Part shown: one piece after another, positions 35,448 to 44,403 of the stretch
How positions within the stretch are numbered: position 1 is the first letter of the stretch
Layout: the number at the start of each line of letters is the position of its first letter
From: Streptomyces parvus
Lineage (GTDB): Bacteria > Actinomycetota > Actinomycetes > Streptomycetales > Streptomycetaceae
DNA length: 64,000 bases
Assembly (NCBI RefSeq): GCF_014648875.1
Contig: NZ_BMRY01000009.1
Span: forward strand, 248,001 to 312,000
Reading direction: 5' to 3'
The notes under the pieces: model-generated
The model's input: only the letters and a program-made list of their open reading frames with translations
Databases searched by the model: none
Told to the model about the DNA's origin: nothing
Made by a program: the position numbers and the translations under genes

Positions 35448-37153
35448 CCGATACCGGTACGGGCACGGAGGCCGGGGCGCGGCCGGCGGACGCGACGGCG
35501 GGCCCTTCGCTGCTGCCGGCCCCGGGGTCAGGACCGGAAGGGCCCCGGTCCCCCGGCGGCTCACCGGAGACGGGGAGCGGCGAGGCGCCCCGGCTCGGGG
35601 CCTTCCTCGCCCGGGCGGCGGCGGGCACGGCGGTGCTGACCGTGCTGGCGGCCGTCCTGGGTCTGGTGCGGGATCAGGCCATCGCCCGGTACTTCGGGGC
35701 GAGCGACGCGAGCGACGCGTTCCTGATCGCCTGGACCGTGCCCGAGATGGCGGCGACGCTGCTCATCGAGGACGGGATGGCGCTCCTCCTCGTCCCCGCG
35801 TTCAGCCTCGCTCTCACCCGTCGCGCCTCCGGCGACACGGAGGGAGGCGCCGACCCCGTACGGGAGCTGGTGGCGGCCACACTCCCCCGGCTCTTCCTGC
35901 TGCTCTCCGGTGGCGCGGCGCTGCTCATCGCGGGCGCGCCGTGGGTGGTGGGCGTGCTGGCCCCGGGGCTCGCCGATCCCCGTCTCGCGGTGGACTGCAC
36001 CCGGCTGACCGCGGTCACCGTCCTCACCTTCGGGATCACCGGCTACTTCAGCGCCGCGCTGCGCGCGCACGGCAGCTTCCTGCCGCCGGCCGGAGTCTAT
36101 GTCGCGTACAACCTCGGCATCATCGGGATGACGCTGGCCCTGCACGCGGCGTGGGGGGTGCGGGCGGCCGCGGCGGGCGTCGCGGTGGGCAGCGCGCTGA
36201 TGATCCTCACCCAGCTCCCCGTGCTCCTGCGGCTGGTGCCGCTCGCCCGGCCGCGCCTGCCGCGGCTCGGGCGGCGGGCGGCGCGGAGTGCTCCGCTGCT
36301 GGGGTTCGCGGTGCTGGCCCCGGTGGTCGTGTTCGTGGTGAGCCGTCAGTCCCAGGTGCTGGTGGAGCGGTTCCTGGCGTCCACCCTGCCCGCCGGGGCG
36401 ATCTCGCATCTGAACTACGCGCAGAAGGTCGCGCAGATGCCGATGGTGCTGTCGCTGATGATCTGCACGGTGACCTTCCCCGTCGTCGCTCAGGCCATGG
36501 CCGCCGGGGAGCACGAGAAGGCCCGGCGGCGGGTCGAGAGGGACCTCGGTCTCGCCGGGATGGTGGTGCTGCTCGGCACGGCGGTCGTCCTCGGTTACGC
36601 ACCCCAGATCGTCGAAGTGCTCTTCCAGCGCGGCGCGTTCGACGCTGCCGACACCGCGTCGACCGCCCAGGTCATGCGGGTCTACGCGCTGGGGCTGCTG
36701 GGGCACTGTCTCGTCGGCGCGCTGAGCCGGCCGTTCTTCTCGTCCGGGCGGCCCACCTGGTTCCCGGCGTTCGCGATGGGGACCGGGCTGCTGGTCACGA
36801 TGGGGGCCGGGTACGCGCTGACGTACCGCTTCGGCGTGGACGGCATCGCGACCGCCAACGCGATCGGGATCAGTTCCACGGCCCTGCTGCTCCTGATGGG
36901 CCTCGGCACCCGGGTGGTACCGATCAGGGCCCGGGACGTGGCGCTGTCGCTGAGCCGGCTCGCCGGGGCGTCGCTGGCGGCTGGTGCGGCGGGCTGGGCG
37001 TGTGCCCCGCTCGTCCCCGATCCGGTGCTGAGCCTGGCTGCCGGGTGTCTCCTCGTCCCCGCCGTGTTCTTCCTGACCGGCCTCGCCCTGCGCTCGCCCG
37101 AGGTCCTTTCCCTGCTGGCACTCATCCGACGGAGGTTCCTTGATGGCCGCTGA
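35444..37153 (+). CDS. MurJ/MviN-type lipid-linked oligosaccharide flippase
   Basis: A 569-residue MOP-superfamily flippase with 12 to 14 predicted membrane segments after a Pro/Gly-rich N-terminus. FGASDASDAFLIAWTVPE and SHLNYAQKVAQMP resemble MurJ. In this operon it is the best candidate for translocating the EPS repeat unit, in place of a Wzx protein. It overlaps the deacetylase gene by 11 bases. Confidence 0.9.
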   Translation: MTDTGTGTEAGARPADATAGPSLLPAPGSGPEGPRSPGGSPETGSGEAPRLGAFLARAAAGTAVLTVLAAVLGLVRDQAIARYFGASDASDAFLIAWTVPEMAATLLIEDGMALLLVPAFSLALTRRASGDTEGGADPVRELVAATLPRLFLLLSGGAALLIAGAPWVVGVLAPGLADPRLAVDCTRLTAVTVLTFGITGYFSAALRAHGSFLPPAGVYVAYNLGIIGMTLALHAAWGVRAAAAGVAVGSALMILTQLPVLLRLVPLARPRLPRLGRRAARSAPLLGFAVLAPVVVFVVSRQSQVLVERFLASTLPAGAISHLNYAQKVAQMPMVLSLMICTVTFPVVAQAMAAGEHEKARRRVERDLGLAGMVVLLGTAVVLGYAPQIVEVLFQRGAFDAADTASTAQVMRVYALGLLGHCLVGALSRPFFSSGRPTWFPAFAMGTGLLVTMGAGYALTYRFGVDGIATANAIGISSTALLLLMGLGTRVVPIRARDVALSLSRLAGASLAAGAAGWACAPLVPDPVLSLAAGCLLVPAVFFLTGLALRSPEVLSLLALIRRRFLDGR

Positions 37154-37955
37154 ATCCTCGGCACATCGCGCCGACGCTCGCTCGTCCCGGCTCCGCCCGC
37201 ACACCCGCCGTCAGCCGTGGATCCTCACGTACCACTCGGTGACGGACCCCAGCGACGATCCGTACGGCATCACGGTCTCGCCCGAGCGGCTCGACGAGCA
37301 GCTGTCCTGGCTGCGCAGCCGGCGGCTGACGGGGGTGGGCGTGTCGGAGCTGCTGCGCGCCGGGGCATCGGGGCGGCGCGGGCTGGTGGGGCTGACCTTC
37401 GACGACGGGTACGCGGACTTCCTCGACGAGGCGCTGCCGGTGCTGCGCAAGCACGGCTGCCGGGCGACGGTCTTCGTCCTGCCCGGCCGCCCGGGCGGGG
37501 TCAACGAATGGGACCCCCTGGGTCCGCGCAAGCCGCTGCTCACCCACGACGACATCCGTCGGGTCGCCACCGCGGGCATGGAGGTCGGCTCGCACGGGCT
37601 GTACCACCAGGACCTGACGGGGCTGTCCGACGAGGAGTTGCGGCGCGAGACCGCGGACAGCAGGGCGCTGATCGGTGATCTCACCGGCTCGCTCCCGGAG
37701 GGCTTCTGCTACCCGTACGGCTTTCTCGACCGCCGGGTCGCCCGGGCCGCGCGCCGGGCGGGTTACGGCTACGCGTGTGCGCTGACGCCCGGTCCGCTGC
37801 TCAGCCGGTTCGCCCTGCCCCGTACCCACATCAGCCAGGCGGACCGGGGGGTGCGGCTGTGGGCGAAGGATCTGCGGCACGGGCTGCGGCAGGTGGCGGT
37901 GCCCGGTGCGGGTTCCCGGACCGCCGTGCCGGTGCGGGCGGGCGGTCCGCGGTGA
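37143..37955 (+). CDS. Polysaccharide deacetylase (NodB/CE4 family)
   Basis: A 270-residue CE4 protein with LTFDDGYADF (catalytic Asp and metal ligand), GSHGLYHQDLT (His ligands, with Tyr in the usual HT position) and YPYGFLDRRVA. No signal peptide is evident, although the N-terminus is basic. It may remove acetyl groups from the EPS. The start is ATG 37143, with TTG just before. Confidence 0.9.
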   Translation: MAAESSAHRADARSSRLRPHTRRQPWILTYHSVTDPSDDPYGITVSPERLDEQLSWLRSRRLTGVGVSELLRAGASGRRGLVGLTFDDGYADFLDEALPVLRKHGCRATVFVLPGRPGGVNEWDPLGPRKPLLTHDDIRRVATAGMEVGSHGLYHQDLTGLSDEELRRETADSRALIGDLTGSLPEGFCYPYGFLDRRVARAARRAGYGYACALTPGPLLSRFALPRTHISQADRGVRLWAKDLRHGLRQVAVPGAGSRTAVPVRAGGPR

Positions 37956-39088
37956 GGGCGCTGCACGTCATCACCGGGCTCGGGGTCGGCGGCGCCGAGC
38001 GGCAGTTGCGGCTGCTGCTGCGTCATCTGCCGGTGGAGTGCGATGTGGTGACGCTCACCAACCCGGGGGCGGTGGCCGAGGAGCTGCGGTCCGACGGGAT
38101 CCGGGTGACACACCTCGGGATGCGCGGCAACCGGGACCTGTCGGCCGTCGGACGGCTCGCCCGGCTGATCCGGGACGGCCGCTACGACCTGGTCCACACG
38201 CACCTCTACCGGGCCTGTGTGTACGGCAGGATCGCGGCGCGCCTCGCGGGGACGCGGGCCACCGTGGCGACCGAACACTCCCTGGGGCGGGCCGAGATCG
38301 AGGGCCGCCCGCTCACCCGCTCCATCCGCGCCCTCTACCTCTCCACCGAACGGCTGGGCGCGGCGACCGTCGCCGTCTCCTCCACCGTGGCCTGGCGACT
38401 GCGGGACTGGGGCGTGCCCGCCGACCGGATCAGGCTGGTGCCGAACGGCATCGACGCGGACCGGTTCCGCTTCGACGGGGAGCGGCGGGCATCCGTGCGG
38501 TCCGCCCTGGGCGTCCCCGAGGACGCGTTCGTGGTCGGCGGGGTCGGCCGGCTGGTGCCGGGCAAGCGGTTCGACGTGCTGATCCGCGCGGTCGCCGCCC
38601 TGCCGGAGGCCCGGTTGCTGCTGGCCGGGGACGGGCCCGAGGCCCGGACGCTGCGGGCCTTGGCACTGCGCCTCGGGGCGGTGGACCGGATCCGGTTCCT
38701 CGGGGAGTGCGACGAGGACGGGGAAGGACCGGTCCCGGGTGTTCCGGCGCTGCTGAGCGCCCTGGACGTCTTCGTCTCCACCTCCCGCGAGGAGTCCTTC
38801 GGGCTGGCCGCCGTGGAGGCGCTCGCCGCCGGACTCCCCGTGCTCCACGACGCCTGCCCCGCCATCGACGACCTGCCCGCCGCCCACGCCCCGGGGGCGA
38901 CCCGGATCGCCGGGAGCCCCGAGGAGCTGACGGACCGGCTGCGGCAGCGGATACAGGCCGGCCCGGACCGCCGCTCGCCGCCCCGAGCCGTCGGCCACTA
39001 CGACATCCGGCGCAGCAGCGAGCGCCTGATGGACGTGTACGCGTACGCCCTCGACACCGCCCCACCGAACCGGAGAGCTCATTCATGA
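37952..39088 (+). CDS. GT4-family glycosyltransferase (second EPS gene)
   Basis: A 378-residue GT-B glycosyltransferase. VITGLGVGGAERQL marks the N-terminus, and VGRLVPGKRFDVLI plus STSREESFGLAAVEALAAGLPVL the C-terminal sugar-nucleotide site. GTG start overlaps the deacetylase stop. It adds a later sugar of the repeat unit; donor and acceptor are unknown. Confidence 0.9.
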   Translation: MRALHVITGLGVGGAERQLRLLLRHLPVECDVVTLTNPGAVAEELRSDGIRVTHLGMRGNRDLSAVGRLARLIRDGRYDLVHTHLYRACVYGRIAARLAGTRATVATEHSLGRAEIEGRPLTRSIRALYLSTERLGAATVAVSSTVAWRLRDWGVPADRIRLVPNGIDADRFRFDGERRASVRSALGVPEDAFVVGGVGRLVPGKRFDVLIRAVAALPEARLLLAGDGPEARTLRALALRLGAVDRIRFLGECDEDGEGPVPGVPALLSALDVFVSTSREESFGLAAVEALAAGLPVLHDACPAIDDLPAAHAPGATRIAGSPEELTDRLRQRIQAGPDRRSPPRAVGHYDIRRSSERLMDVYAYALDTAPPNRRAHS

Positions 39089-39759
39089 CCGACTCACCCG
39101 AGCAGCAGCGACACCTCGTCGCCCGTCGGCTGCGCACCGCCCTCGCCCGGCTGCCGCACTGGTGGCCGCTGCCCGTCAGCGTGCTGATCGGGACCGCCTC
39201 CGGGCTCTCGTACGGCGCGCTCGCCACCCCGCAGTACGAGGCCACCAGCTATGCGATGGCGGTCGCGGAAGGGGACACGGACCCCGCGGCGGCGCTGGGG
39301 TACGCCCAGTCGTACGGGCGGCTGACGACGAGCGACGCGACCCTCTCGTACGCGCAGGGCGCGGCGGGCGAGCCGGTGCGCGAACTGCGGTCCCACGTCA
39401 CGTCGGAGACGTCCCCGGATTCGCCGATGATCGCCGTGACCGGGACCTCCTCGGACCGCCACAAGGCGGCGGACATCGCCAACGCGGTCATCGAGGCCGT
39501 CATCGTGAGCAGCGGCCACGTCTCCAAGGACACCGGGGTCAAGCTGATCAAGTTCACCCATGCCATGACGCCGGACCAGCCGGTCTCGCCGTCGGTGCCG
39601 CTGGGCGCCGCGGTGGGTGCGGCGGCGGGCGGGCTGCTGGGCGGTCTGGTCCTGTTGGTGCGTCCGCGCCGGGAGGGCTGGAGCGTCTCGGCCCAGGTGC
39701 CCGGTCCGGCGGCCGGGGGCACCGGTGCCGTTCAGGACGAGCGGGAGCTCGTCCGATGA
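39085..39759 (+). CDS. Wzz-like chain-length determinant protein
   Basis: A 224-residue membrane protein with two membrane helices (about residues 27-48 and 172-192) flanking an extracytoplasmic region, the layout of a short Wzz/polysaccharide co-polymerase. No kinase domain is fused or encoded next to it, so it is closer to Wzz proteins than to BY-kinase types. It likely sets EPS length with the ligase/polymerase. Confidence 0.8.
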   Translation: MTDSPEQQRHLVARRLRTALARLPHWWPLPVSVLIGTASGLSYGALATPQYEATSYAMAVAEGDTDPAAALGYAQSYGRLTTSDATLSYAQGAAGEPVRELRSHVTSETSPDSPMIAVTGTSSDRHKAADIANAVIEAVIVSSGHVSKDTGVKLIKFTHAMTPDQPVSPSVPLGAAVGAAAGGLLGGLVLLVRPRREGWSVSAQVPGPAAGGTGAVQDERELVR

Positions 39760-40904
39760 CGGCGCACCGGCCGGGCGGCCTGGCCGTGACGTTGTGCCGG
39801 GACTTCCGGGAGTTCGGCGCACTCGCCGGTGAGTGGGACGCGCTGCACCGCCGCTGCGCCACCCCCACCCCGTTCCAGAGCCACGCCTGGCTGCACTCGT
39901 GGTGGATCTCCTACGGTCAGGAGGGCCGGCTGCGGGTGCTGCTGGTCCGCCGGGCGGGGCGGCTGATCGGGGCGGCGCCGCTGATGCTGGTGCACCGTCC
40001 GATGCCGCTGCTCGTCCCGATGGGCGGGGCCGTCTCCGACTTCTTCGACATCCTCCTGGACCAGGAGGAGGCCGGGTACGCGGTGGGGGCGCTGGGGCGC
40101 GGTCTGGACCGGGCGGCCCGGCACACCGTGGTGGACCTGCGGGAGGTCCGTCCTGACGCGTCGGCGCAGTTGCTGTTCGGGCGGTGGCCGGGGGCCCGGA
40201 GCAGGCTCACGGACTCGACCTGCATGGAGCTGCCGGCCGAGCCGCTGGACGACCGCGTGGCGCGGCTGACGGGCTCGCGGGGCCAGCGGCTGCGGTCGAA
40301 GCTGCGCAAGGTCGACGCCCTGGGCATCGAGGTGCACCGGATTCCGCAGGACGGGGTCCCCGCCGCGATCAACACGCTGCTGCGGCTGCACGAGCGGCAG
40401 TGGGAGGGCCGGACGGTCAACCCCGAGCATCTGCGGGCACGGTTCTCGGACCATCTGATCCGGTCGGTGGGGCGGATGGTGGGGGACGGTACGGCGGCCA
40501 TGACCGAGTTCCGGCTGAACGGCGAGGTGGTGGCGTCCAACCTGTCGTTGCAGTCCGGGCAGTTGACGGGCGGCTATCTGTACGGTGCGGATCCGGCGCT
40601 GCGCGAGAGGAAGGTCGATGTGTCGACGATGCTGCTCCGCGAGGTCGCCCAGCAGGCCTCGGACGGCGGGCGCACGGTGCTGAGCCTGCTGCGCGGCGCG
40701 GAGAGCTACAAGAACCACTGGGGACCGGTGCCGGTGGTCAACCAGCGGCTGTTGCTGGCCCGGCCGGGTCTGGAGCCGCTGCTGCGGCTGCGCGAGTCGC
40801 AGGTGGCGGTGCGCGAGCGGGCGGTGGAGACCGTGAAGGCCCGGTTCCCGGCGGCGCGGGACTGGCACGAGCGGTTGTCGGGGCTGCCGATGATCGGACG
40901 CTGA
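39756..40904 (+). CDS. GNAT-fold acyltransferase (FemAB/CelD-like), last EPS gene
   Basis: A 382-residue protein with a CelD/BcsL-type GNAT acetyltransferase layout (FQSHAWLHSWWISYG near the N-terminus; RGQRLRSKLRKVDALG and YGADPALRERKVDVSTMLLREVAQ later). Similar proteins occur at the ends of EPS operons and acylate the polymer or its precursors. The donor is unknown. Confidence 0.85.
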   Translation: MTAHRPGGLAVTLCRDFREFGALAGEWDALHRRCATPTPFQSHAWLHSWWISYGQEGRLRVLLVRRAGRLIGAAPLMLVHRPMPLLVPMGGAVSDFFDILLDQEEAGYAVGALGRGLDRAARHTVVDLREVRPDASAQLLFGRWPGARSRLTDSTCMELPAEPLDDRVARLTGSRGQRLRSKLRKVDALGIEVHRIPQDGVPAAINTLLRLHERQWEGRTVNPEHLRARFSDHLIRSVGRMVGDGTAAMTEFRLNGEVVASNLSLQSGQLTGGYLYGADPALRERKVDVSTMLLREVAQQASDGGRTVLSLLRGAESYKNHWGPVPVVNQRLLLARPGLEPLLRLRESQVAVRERAVETVKARFPAARDWHERLSGLPMIGR

Positions 40905-40918
40905 CTCGCCGGGCGTAC

Positions 40919-40972
40919 GCCGGACGGCGGCGTCGGAGATATCACCTATGAACAGATCCGTTACCGTCCGGC
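40919..40972. promoter_or_regulatory. 9-base inverted repeat upstream of the chaplin gene
   Basis: GCCGGACGG (40919-40927) and CCGTCCGGC (40964-40972) enclose an A+T-rich 36-base spacer, about 70 bases before the chaplin start. It could be a regulatory dyad or a weak terminator of the EPS operon. Confidence 0.4.
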
Positions 40973-41043
40973 GTCTTTCGCGTTGTCAGGGGGTGCGGTC
41001 CTCGTGTCCGCAGCACAACCCCCTTCTTTACTAGGAGTTCTCC

Positions 41044-41325
41044 ATGTCTCGTATGACGAAGGTCGCCGCTGTCATGGCCGGTACCGGCGCCCTGATCGCC
41101 GGCGGCGCCGGCATGGCGTCCGCGGACGCCGGTGCGCAGGGCCTCGCCGCCGGCTCCCCCGGGGTCGGTTCGGGCAACGTCGCCCAGGTTCCCGTGCACG
41201 TCCCGGTGAACGTCTGCGGCAACACGATCAACGTGATCGGCCTGCTGAACCCGGCCTTCGGCAACACCTGCGCCAACGTCGACGGCGGCCACCACAACGG
41301 CGGCGACTACGGCTACGGCCGCTGA
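41044..41325 (+). CDS. Short chaplin
   Basis: A 93-residue secreted protein: signal peptide (about residues 1-28, ending AGMASADA) then one chaplin domain with GSPGVGSGNVAQVPVHVPVNVCG-type sequence, NVIGLLNPAFGNTC, and the two Cys that form the chaplin disulfide. A short Gly/His/Tyr tail follows. Chaplins assemble into amyloid-like surface films that let aerial hyphae break the air-water interface. Short chaplins of this class work without a sortase anchor. AGGAG lies 8 bases before the start. The gene follows the EPS operon and is convergent with tyrosinase. Confidence 0.95.
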   Translation: MSRMTKVAAVMAGTGALIAGGAGMASADAGAQGLAAGSPGVGSGNVAQVPVHVPVNVCGNTINVIGLLNPAFGNTCANVDGGHHNGGDYGYGR

Positions 41326-41339
41326 TCTGCCGTAGTTCC

Positions 41340-41381
41340 GGAACGGCCGGCTCCCTCCGTGCGGAGGGGGCCGGCCGTTCC
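41340..41381. terminator. Bidirectional terminator between chaplin and tyrosinase genes
   Basis: GGAACGGCCGGC...GCCGGCCGTTCC hairpin with a further CCCTCC/GGAGGG inner stem and a short loop, placed between two convergent genes. Confidence 0.9.
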
Positions 41382-41392
41382 TGCGTCCGGCC

Positions 41393-42256
41393 TCAGGCGT
41401 AGCGGTAGACCTTGCTGTGGTCGAGGAGTTTCCTCGGGGTCACCCGCCAGGGGGGCATCGCCTCGTCGAGGCCGAAGACGTAGTCGCGGTCCGGGCCGGG
41501 TGAGGCGGGCTTGCGGCCCGGCCGGTAGGCCGACTTGGGATGCGCCTTACGCCAGCGGTCCCAGATCAGGTCGATGAAGGAGTGGTGGAGCCAGAACACC
41601 GGGTCCTCGGGGGAGGCCGCGCCCGCCATCGGACCGCCGACCCACTGGTGGACCCGGTTGTGCAGGCCGACCGTGCGCACGCCCCGGATGCCCCATCCCT
41701 CGACGCGGTTGCGGAAGCCCTCGGTGCAGACGCTGTTCCAGGGCGCGGTGTCGTAGACGGGGTCCTTGAGGGCCCGCGCCAGGTCGTTCGCGGTGGGCAG
41801 GGAGACCGGGTCGCTGCCCGGCCTGCCGAAGTTGCGGGTGAGGTAGTGCTCGTCGGTGACGCCCCTGCCGACGCTCCAGTTGCCCGCCGCGTAGGCGAAC
41901 GGGCCGGTCGTGACCCGGCGGTCGCCGGGCCTGCCGTTTCCGCCGAGGAAGTCCTCGGCCCAGAGCGAGGACGTCGTCCGGTTGTCACGGGTCCAGTCCC
42001 AGTAGGGGACGCTGACGCCCGCGTCGACGCGCTGGAGCGCCTTCTCGAACTCCAGCAGGTACTGGCGGTGCCAGGGGAAGAACGAGGACGTCATGTGCGC
42101 CGGGCGCGGGCGGCGTTCGGTGTCCATGACGTAGTACTCCCGGTGCATGACGACGAAGTCGTCGTAGCGGCCCGAGCGCTTCAGTTTCAGGATCGCGTCG
42201 ACGAGCCGGCGCTTCTCGGTGCGCGTGAGGTCGCGCTGGTTCTTGCGGGTGTACAC
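41393..42256 (-). CDS. melC2: Tyrosinase
   Basis: A 287-residue type-3 copper oxidase that hydroxylates and oxidises tyrosine toward melanin. With the GTG start at 42256 (AGGAGG in front), the copper ligands fall at His38, His54, His63 (CuA) and His199, His203, His225 (CuB), the first three at exactly the positions known for Streptomyces tyrosinases. FWLHHSFIDLIWDRW and VPYWDW are typical. It has no signal peptide and is exported with the Tat-dependent caddie encoded just upstream. Confidence 0.97.
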   Translation of the reverse strand: MYTRKNQRDLTRTEKRRLVDAILKLKRSGRYDDFVVMHREYYVMDTERRPRPAHMTSSFFPWHRQYLLEFEKALQRVDAGVSVPYWDWTRDNRTTSSLWAEDFLGGNGRPGDRRVTTGPFAYAAGNWSVGRGVTDEHYLTRNFGRPGSDPVSLPTANDLARALKDPVYDTAPWNSVCTEGFRNRVEGWGIRGVRTVGLHNRVHQWVGGPMAGAASPEDPVFWLHHSFIDLIWDRWRKAHPKSAYRPGRKPASPGPDRDYVFGLDEAMPPWRVTPRKLLDHSKVYRYA

Positions 42257-42275
42257 CGGTGCTGCTCCTCCTGGT

Positions 42276-42758
42276 TCACATGTGGTGCGCGGCGGGCGGT
42301 GCGAGCCGGGCGGTGCCGAGTTCGTCGACGGCGGCACGGGCCGTCTCCAGCAGCGTCGGATACGACTCGTAGTGCCGGACGTCGCTCAGATACGTGCCGT
42401 CCGCCCTCCTCATGACGTGCAGCGGCCTGCCGTCGATACGGATCTCGGTGACCGGTTCGGCGGCGACCGCGCCCCGGTCGTCGGCCGGGGCGCCCGCGGG
42501 GACGACGACGGTCGTCGTCCCCCGGATCTCCCGGCCCCGGTACATCTCGGCGAACTCCTCCGTCGTGGCCCGGGAGCCGGATCCGGAGCCGGGCCCGGGC
42601 GCCGGTGCGGGACCGTCCGCGGCGGCCGGGTCGCGGTCGAGCAGCGGGAGCAGGGCGCCGGCGGTACCCGTGACCACGGCGGCGGTGAAGGCTCCGCGCA
42701 GGACGGTCCGGCGGGAGGGAATGCGGGTGCCGCCCGGTTTCGCGGGGGTGGGGCTCAT
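42276..42758 (-). CDS. melC1: Tyrosinase cofactor (caddie) with Tat signal
   Basis: A 160-residue MelC1 protein. The N-terminus has a twin-arginine signal (PSRRTVLRGAF) and a hydrophobic stretch. The C-terminal domain (TEEFAEMYRGREIRG, DGRPLHVMRRADGTYLSDVRHYES) delivers copper to MelC2 and carries it through the Tat pathway; conserved His residues occur here and in the C-terminal AAHHM. It ends about 20 bases before the tyrosinase start, so the pair forms an operon. Confidence 0.95.
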   Translation of the reverse strand: MSPTPAKPGGTRIPSRRTVLRGAFTAAVVTGTAGALLPLLDRDPAAADGPAPAPGPGSGSGSRATTEEFAEMYRGREIRGTTTVVVPAGAPADDRGAVAAEPVTEIRIDGRPLHVMRRADGTYLSDVRHYESYPTLLETARAAVDELGTARLAPPAAHHM

Positions 42759-42990
42759 GAGATGACTACCTGCCTCTCGTTAACTCGTCCGAGGTGCTTC
42801 TGATGGCGATGTTGACAACGAGGCGGTGGCGAAACAGTTCTCGTGCGTGGGGCGTACGGCGCACACAAGTGGGGCGCGTTCCGGCAAACGCGTGAGGGTG
42901 CGGGGCGATCGGCGGCGGCGGGCCGCGTCGCGGGGGCTCCGGTGACCGGCGGACCGGAACATGGCCTGGCGAACCGTGGAGGTGGTGGGC

Positions 42991-44280
42991 ATGACCGTTC
43001 CGTATCAGCCGTCCGGGGACCGTGTGGAGCGCGCGGCGGACGTCGACCTGGCCGACCCGGCGTTCTGGCGGCTGCCGCGCCCCGAGCGGCTGCGGGCCTT
43101 CGCGCTGCTGCGGGAGCTGGACGCGCCGGTGCTGTTCACGCCCCGGCCCGGTACCGCGCGTACCGCCGGAAAGCCGTTCTACGCCCTGGTGCGCCACGCC
43201 GATGTGCGGACGGCGAGCCGTACGCCCGGGGTGTTCGCGAGCGCTCCCGGGGTCACCACTCCGGAGCCGGCCGGCTGGGCGAAGGCGCTGTTCGGGAACT
43301 CGATGGTCAACATGGACGGGTCCGAGCACGCGGCGCTGCGCCGGATCATCTCGCGGCGGTTCACCCCGCGGCTGCTGGCGGGCGTCGAGGAGAACGTCGG
43401 GCGGCTCGCCGGGCGGCTGGTGGACGAGCTGATCGCCGAGCGGCCCCGGGACTTCGTGCCGTCGGCGGCCTCGCGGCTGCCGCTGGAGGTGATCTGCGAC
43501 CTGATGGGCGTCCCGAAGGCCTACCGGGCGCGGATCTCCGAGCAGATCGACCAGGCGTCGGAGCATGTCGGCGTCGAGCGACGGGGCCGGGCCCGGATCC
43601 GGATCCCCGGGCGGGGGCTGGCGTCCCTGGCCCGCATGCAGTGGGGCATGGGGCGGCTCGCCGCGGAGCGCCGCCGTCGTCCCGGGGACGACCTCGTCTC
43701 GGCGCTCGTGTGCGCGGACATCGACGGTGAGGCGCTGTCGGGGCGGCAGTTGGGAGCCTTCTTCTCGCTGCTGCTGGTGGCCGGGGTGGAGACCACCCGC
43801 AACGCCATCGCGCACGGGCTGTTCCTGCTCGACCGGAATCCGGATCAGCGGGAACTGCTGCGGTCCGACTTCGACCGGTACATCGGCGGGGCCGTCGACG
43901 AGATCGTGCGGCATTCGACTCCGATCATCCAGTTCCGCAGAACGGTCACCGAAGAATGCGCACTGGGCGGTCGCACATTCCTCCCGGGCGAGAAAGTCGC
44001 ACTCATCTACGCCTCCGCCAATCGCGACGAGGCGGTTTTCACCCATCCGGATCGCTTCGACATCACCCGCTCGCCCAATCCCCATCTGGGATACGGCGGC
44101 GGGGGCCCGCACCACTGCCTGGGCGCGCATCTGGCTCGCCTCGAAATGACGGCCCTGTTCCGGGAGCTGATCGACCGACGCCCCGTCATGCGGGATCTGG
44201 GAGACCCGGGACTCGTCGATTCGAATTTCGACAACCGCGTCGGATCGCTGCCGTTCACGTTCGGCCCCACATTCACCTGA
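42991..44280 (+). CDS. Cytochrome P450
   Basis: A 429-residue bacterial P450. The I-helix AGVETTRN lies near residue 263, the ExxR motif is EIVR, and the heme-thiolate loop GYGGGGPHHCLGAHLAR has its Cys at about 376; a Gly takes the usual Phe position of the loop start. Sequence such as STPIIQFRRTVTEECALGG resembles the CYP124/125 branch. GGAGGTGG lies in front of ATG 42991; an in-frame ATG at 42961 would leave no ribosome site. No ferredoxin gene is adjacent. Substrate unknown. Confidence 0.92.
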   Translation: MTVPYQPSGDRVERAADVDLADPAFWRLPRPERLRAFALLRELDAPVLFTPRPGTARTAGKPFYALVRHADVRTASRTPGVFASAPGVTTPEPAGWAKALFGNSMVNMDGSEHAALRRIISRRFTPRLLAGVEENVGRLAGRLVDELIAERPRDFVPSAASRLPLEVICDLMGVPKAYRARISEQIDQASEHVGVERRGRARIRIPGRGLASLARMQWGMGRLAAERRRRPGDDLVSALVCADIDGEALSGRQLGAFFSLLLVAGVETTRNAIAHGLFLLDRNPDQRELLRSDFDRYIGGAVDEIVRHSTPIIQFRRTVTEECALGGRTFLPGEKVALIYASANRDEAVFTHPDRFDITRSPNPHLGYGGGGPHHCLGAHLARLEMTALFRELIDRRPVMRDLGDPGLVDSNFDNRVGSLPFTFGPTFT

Positions 44281-44403
44281 ACGGCACGCCCGCAACGCCG
44301 AATACGATAAATGGACTCCCTCCGCATGCCGCCGGGGCATGATGATGAAACTCTCTCCCCACCGGGCCGGACGGGCCGGAATTCATCACAGCCAGGAGGA
44401 GCA

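Noticed and set aside
42961..42990. Upstream ATG of the P450 gene as the true start
   Set aside because: GGAGGTGG sits just before the ATG at 42991; the longer start lacks a ribosome site and would absorb that site into coding sequence.
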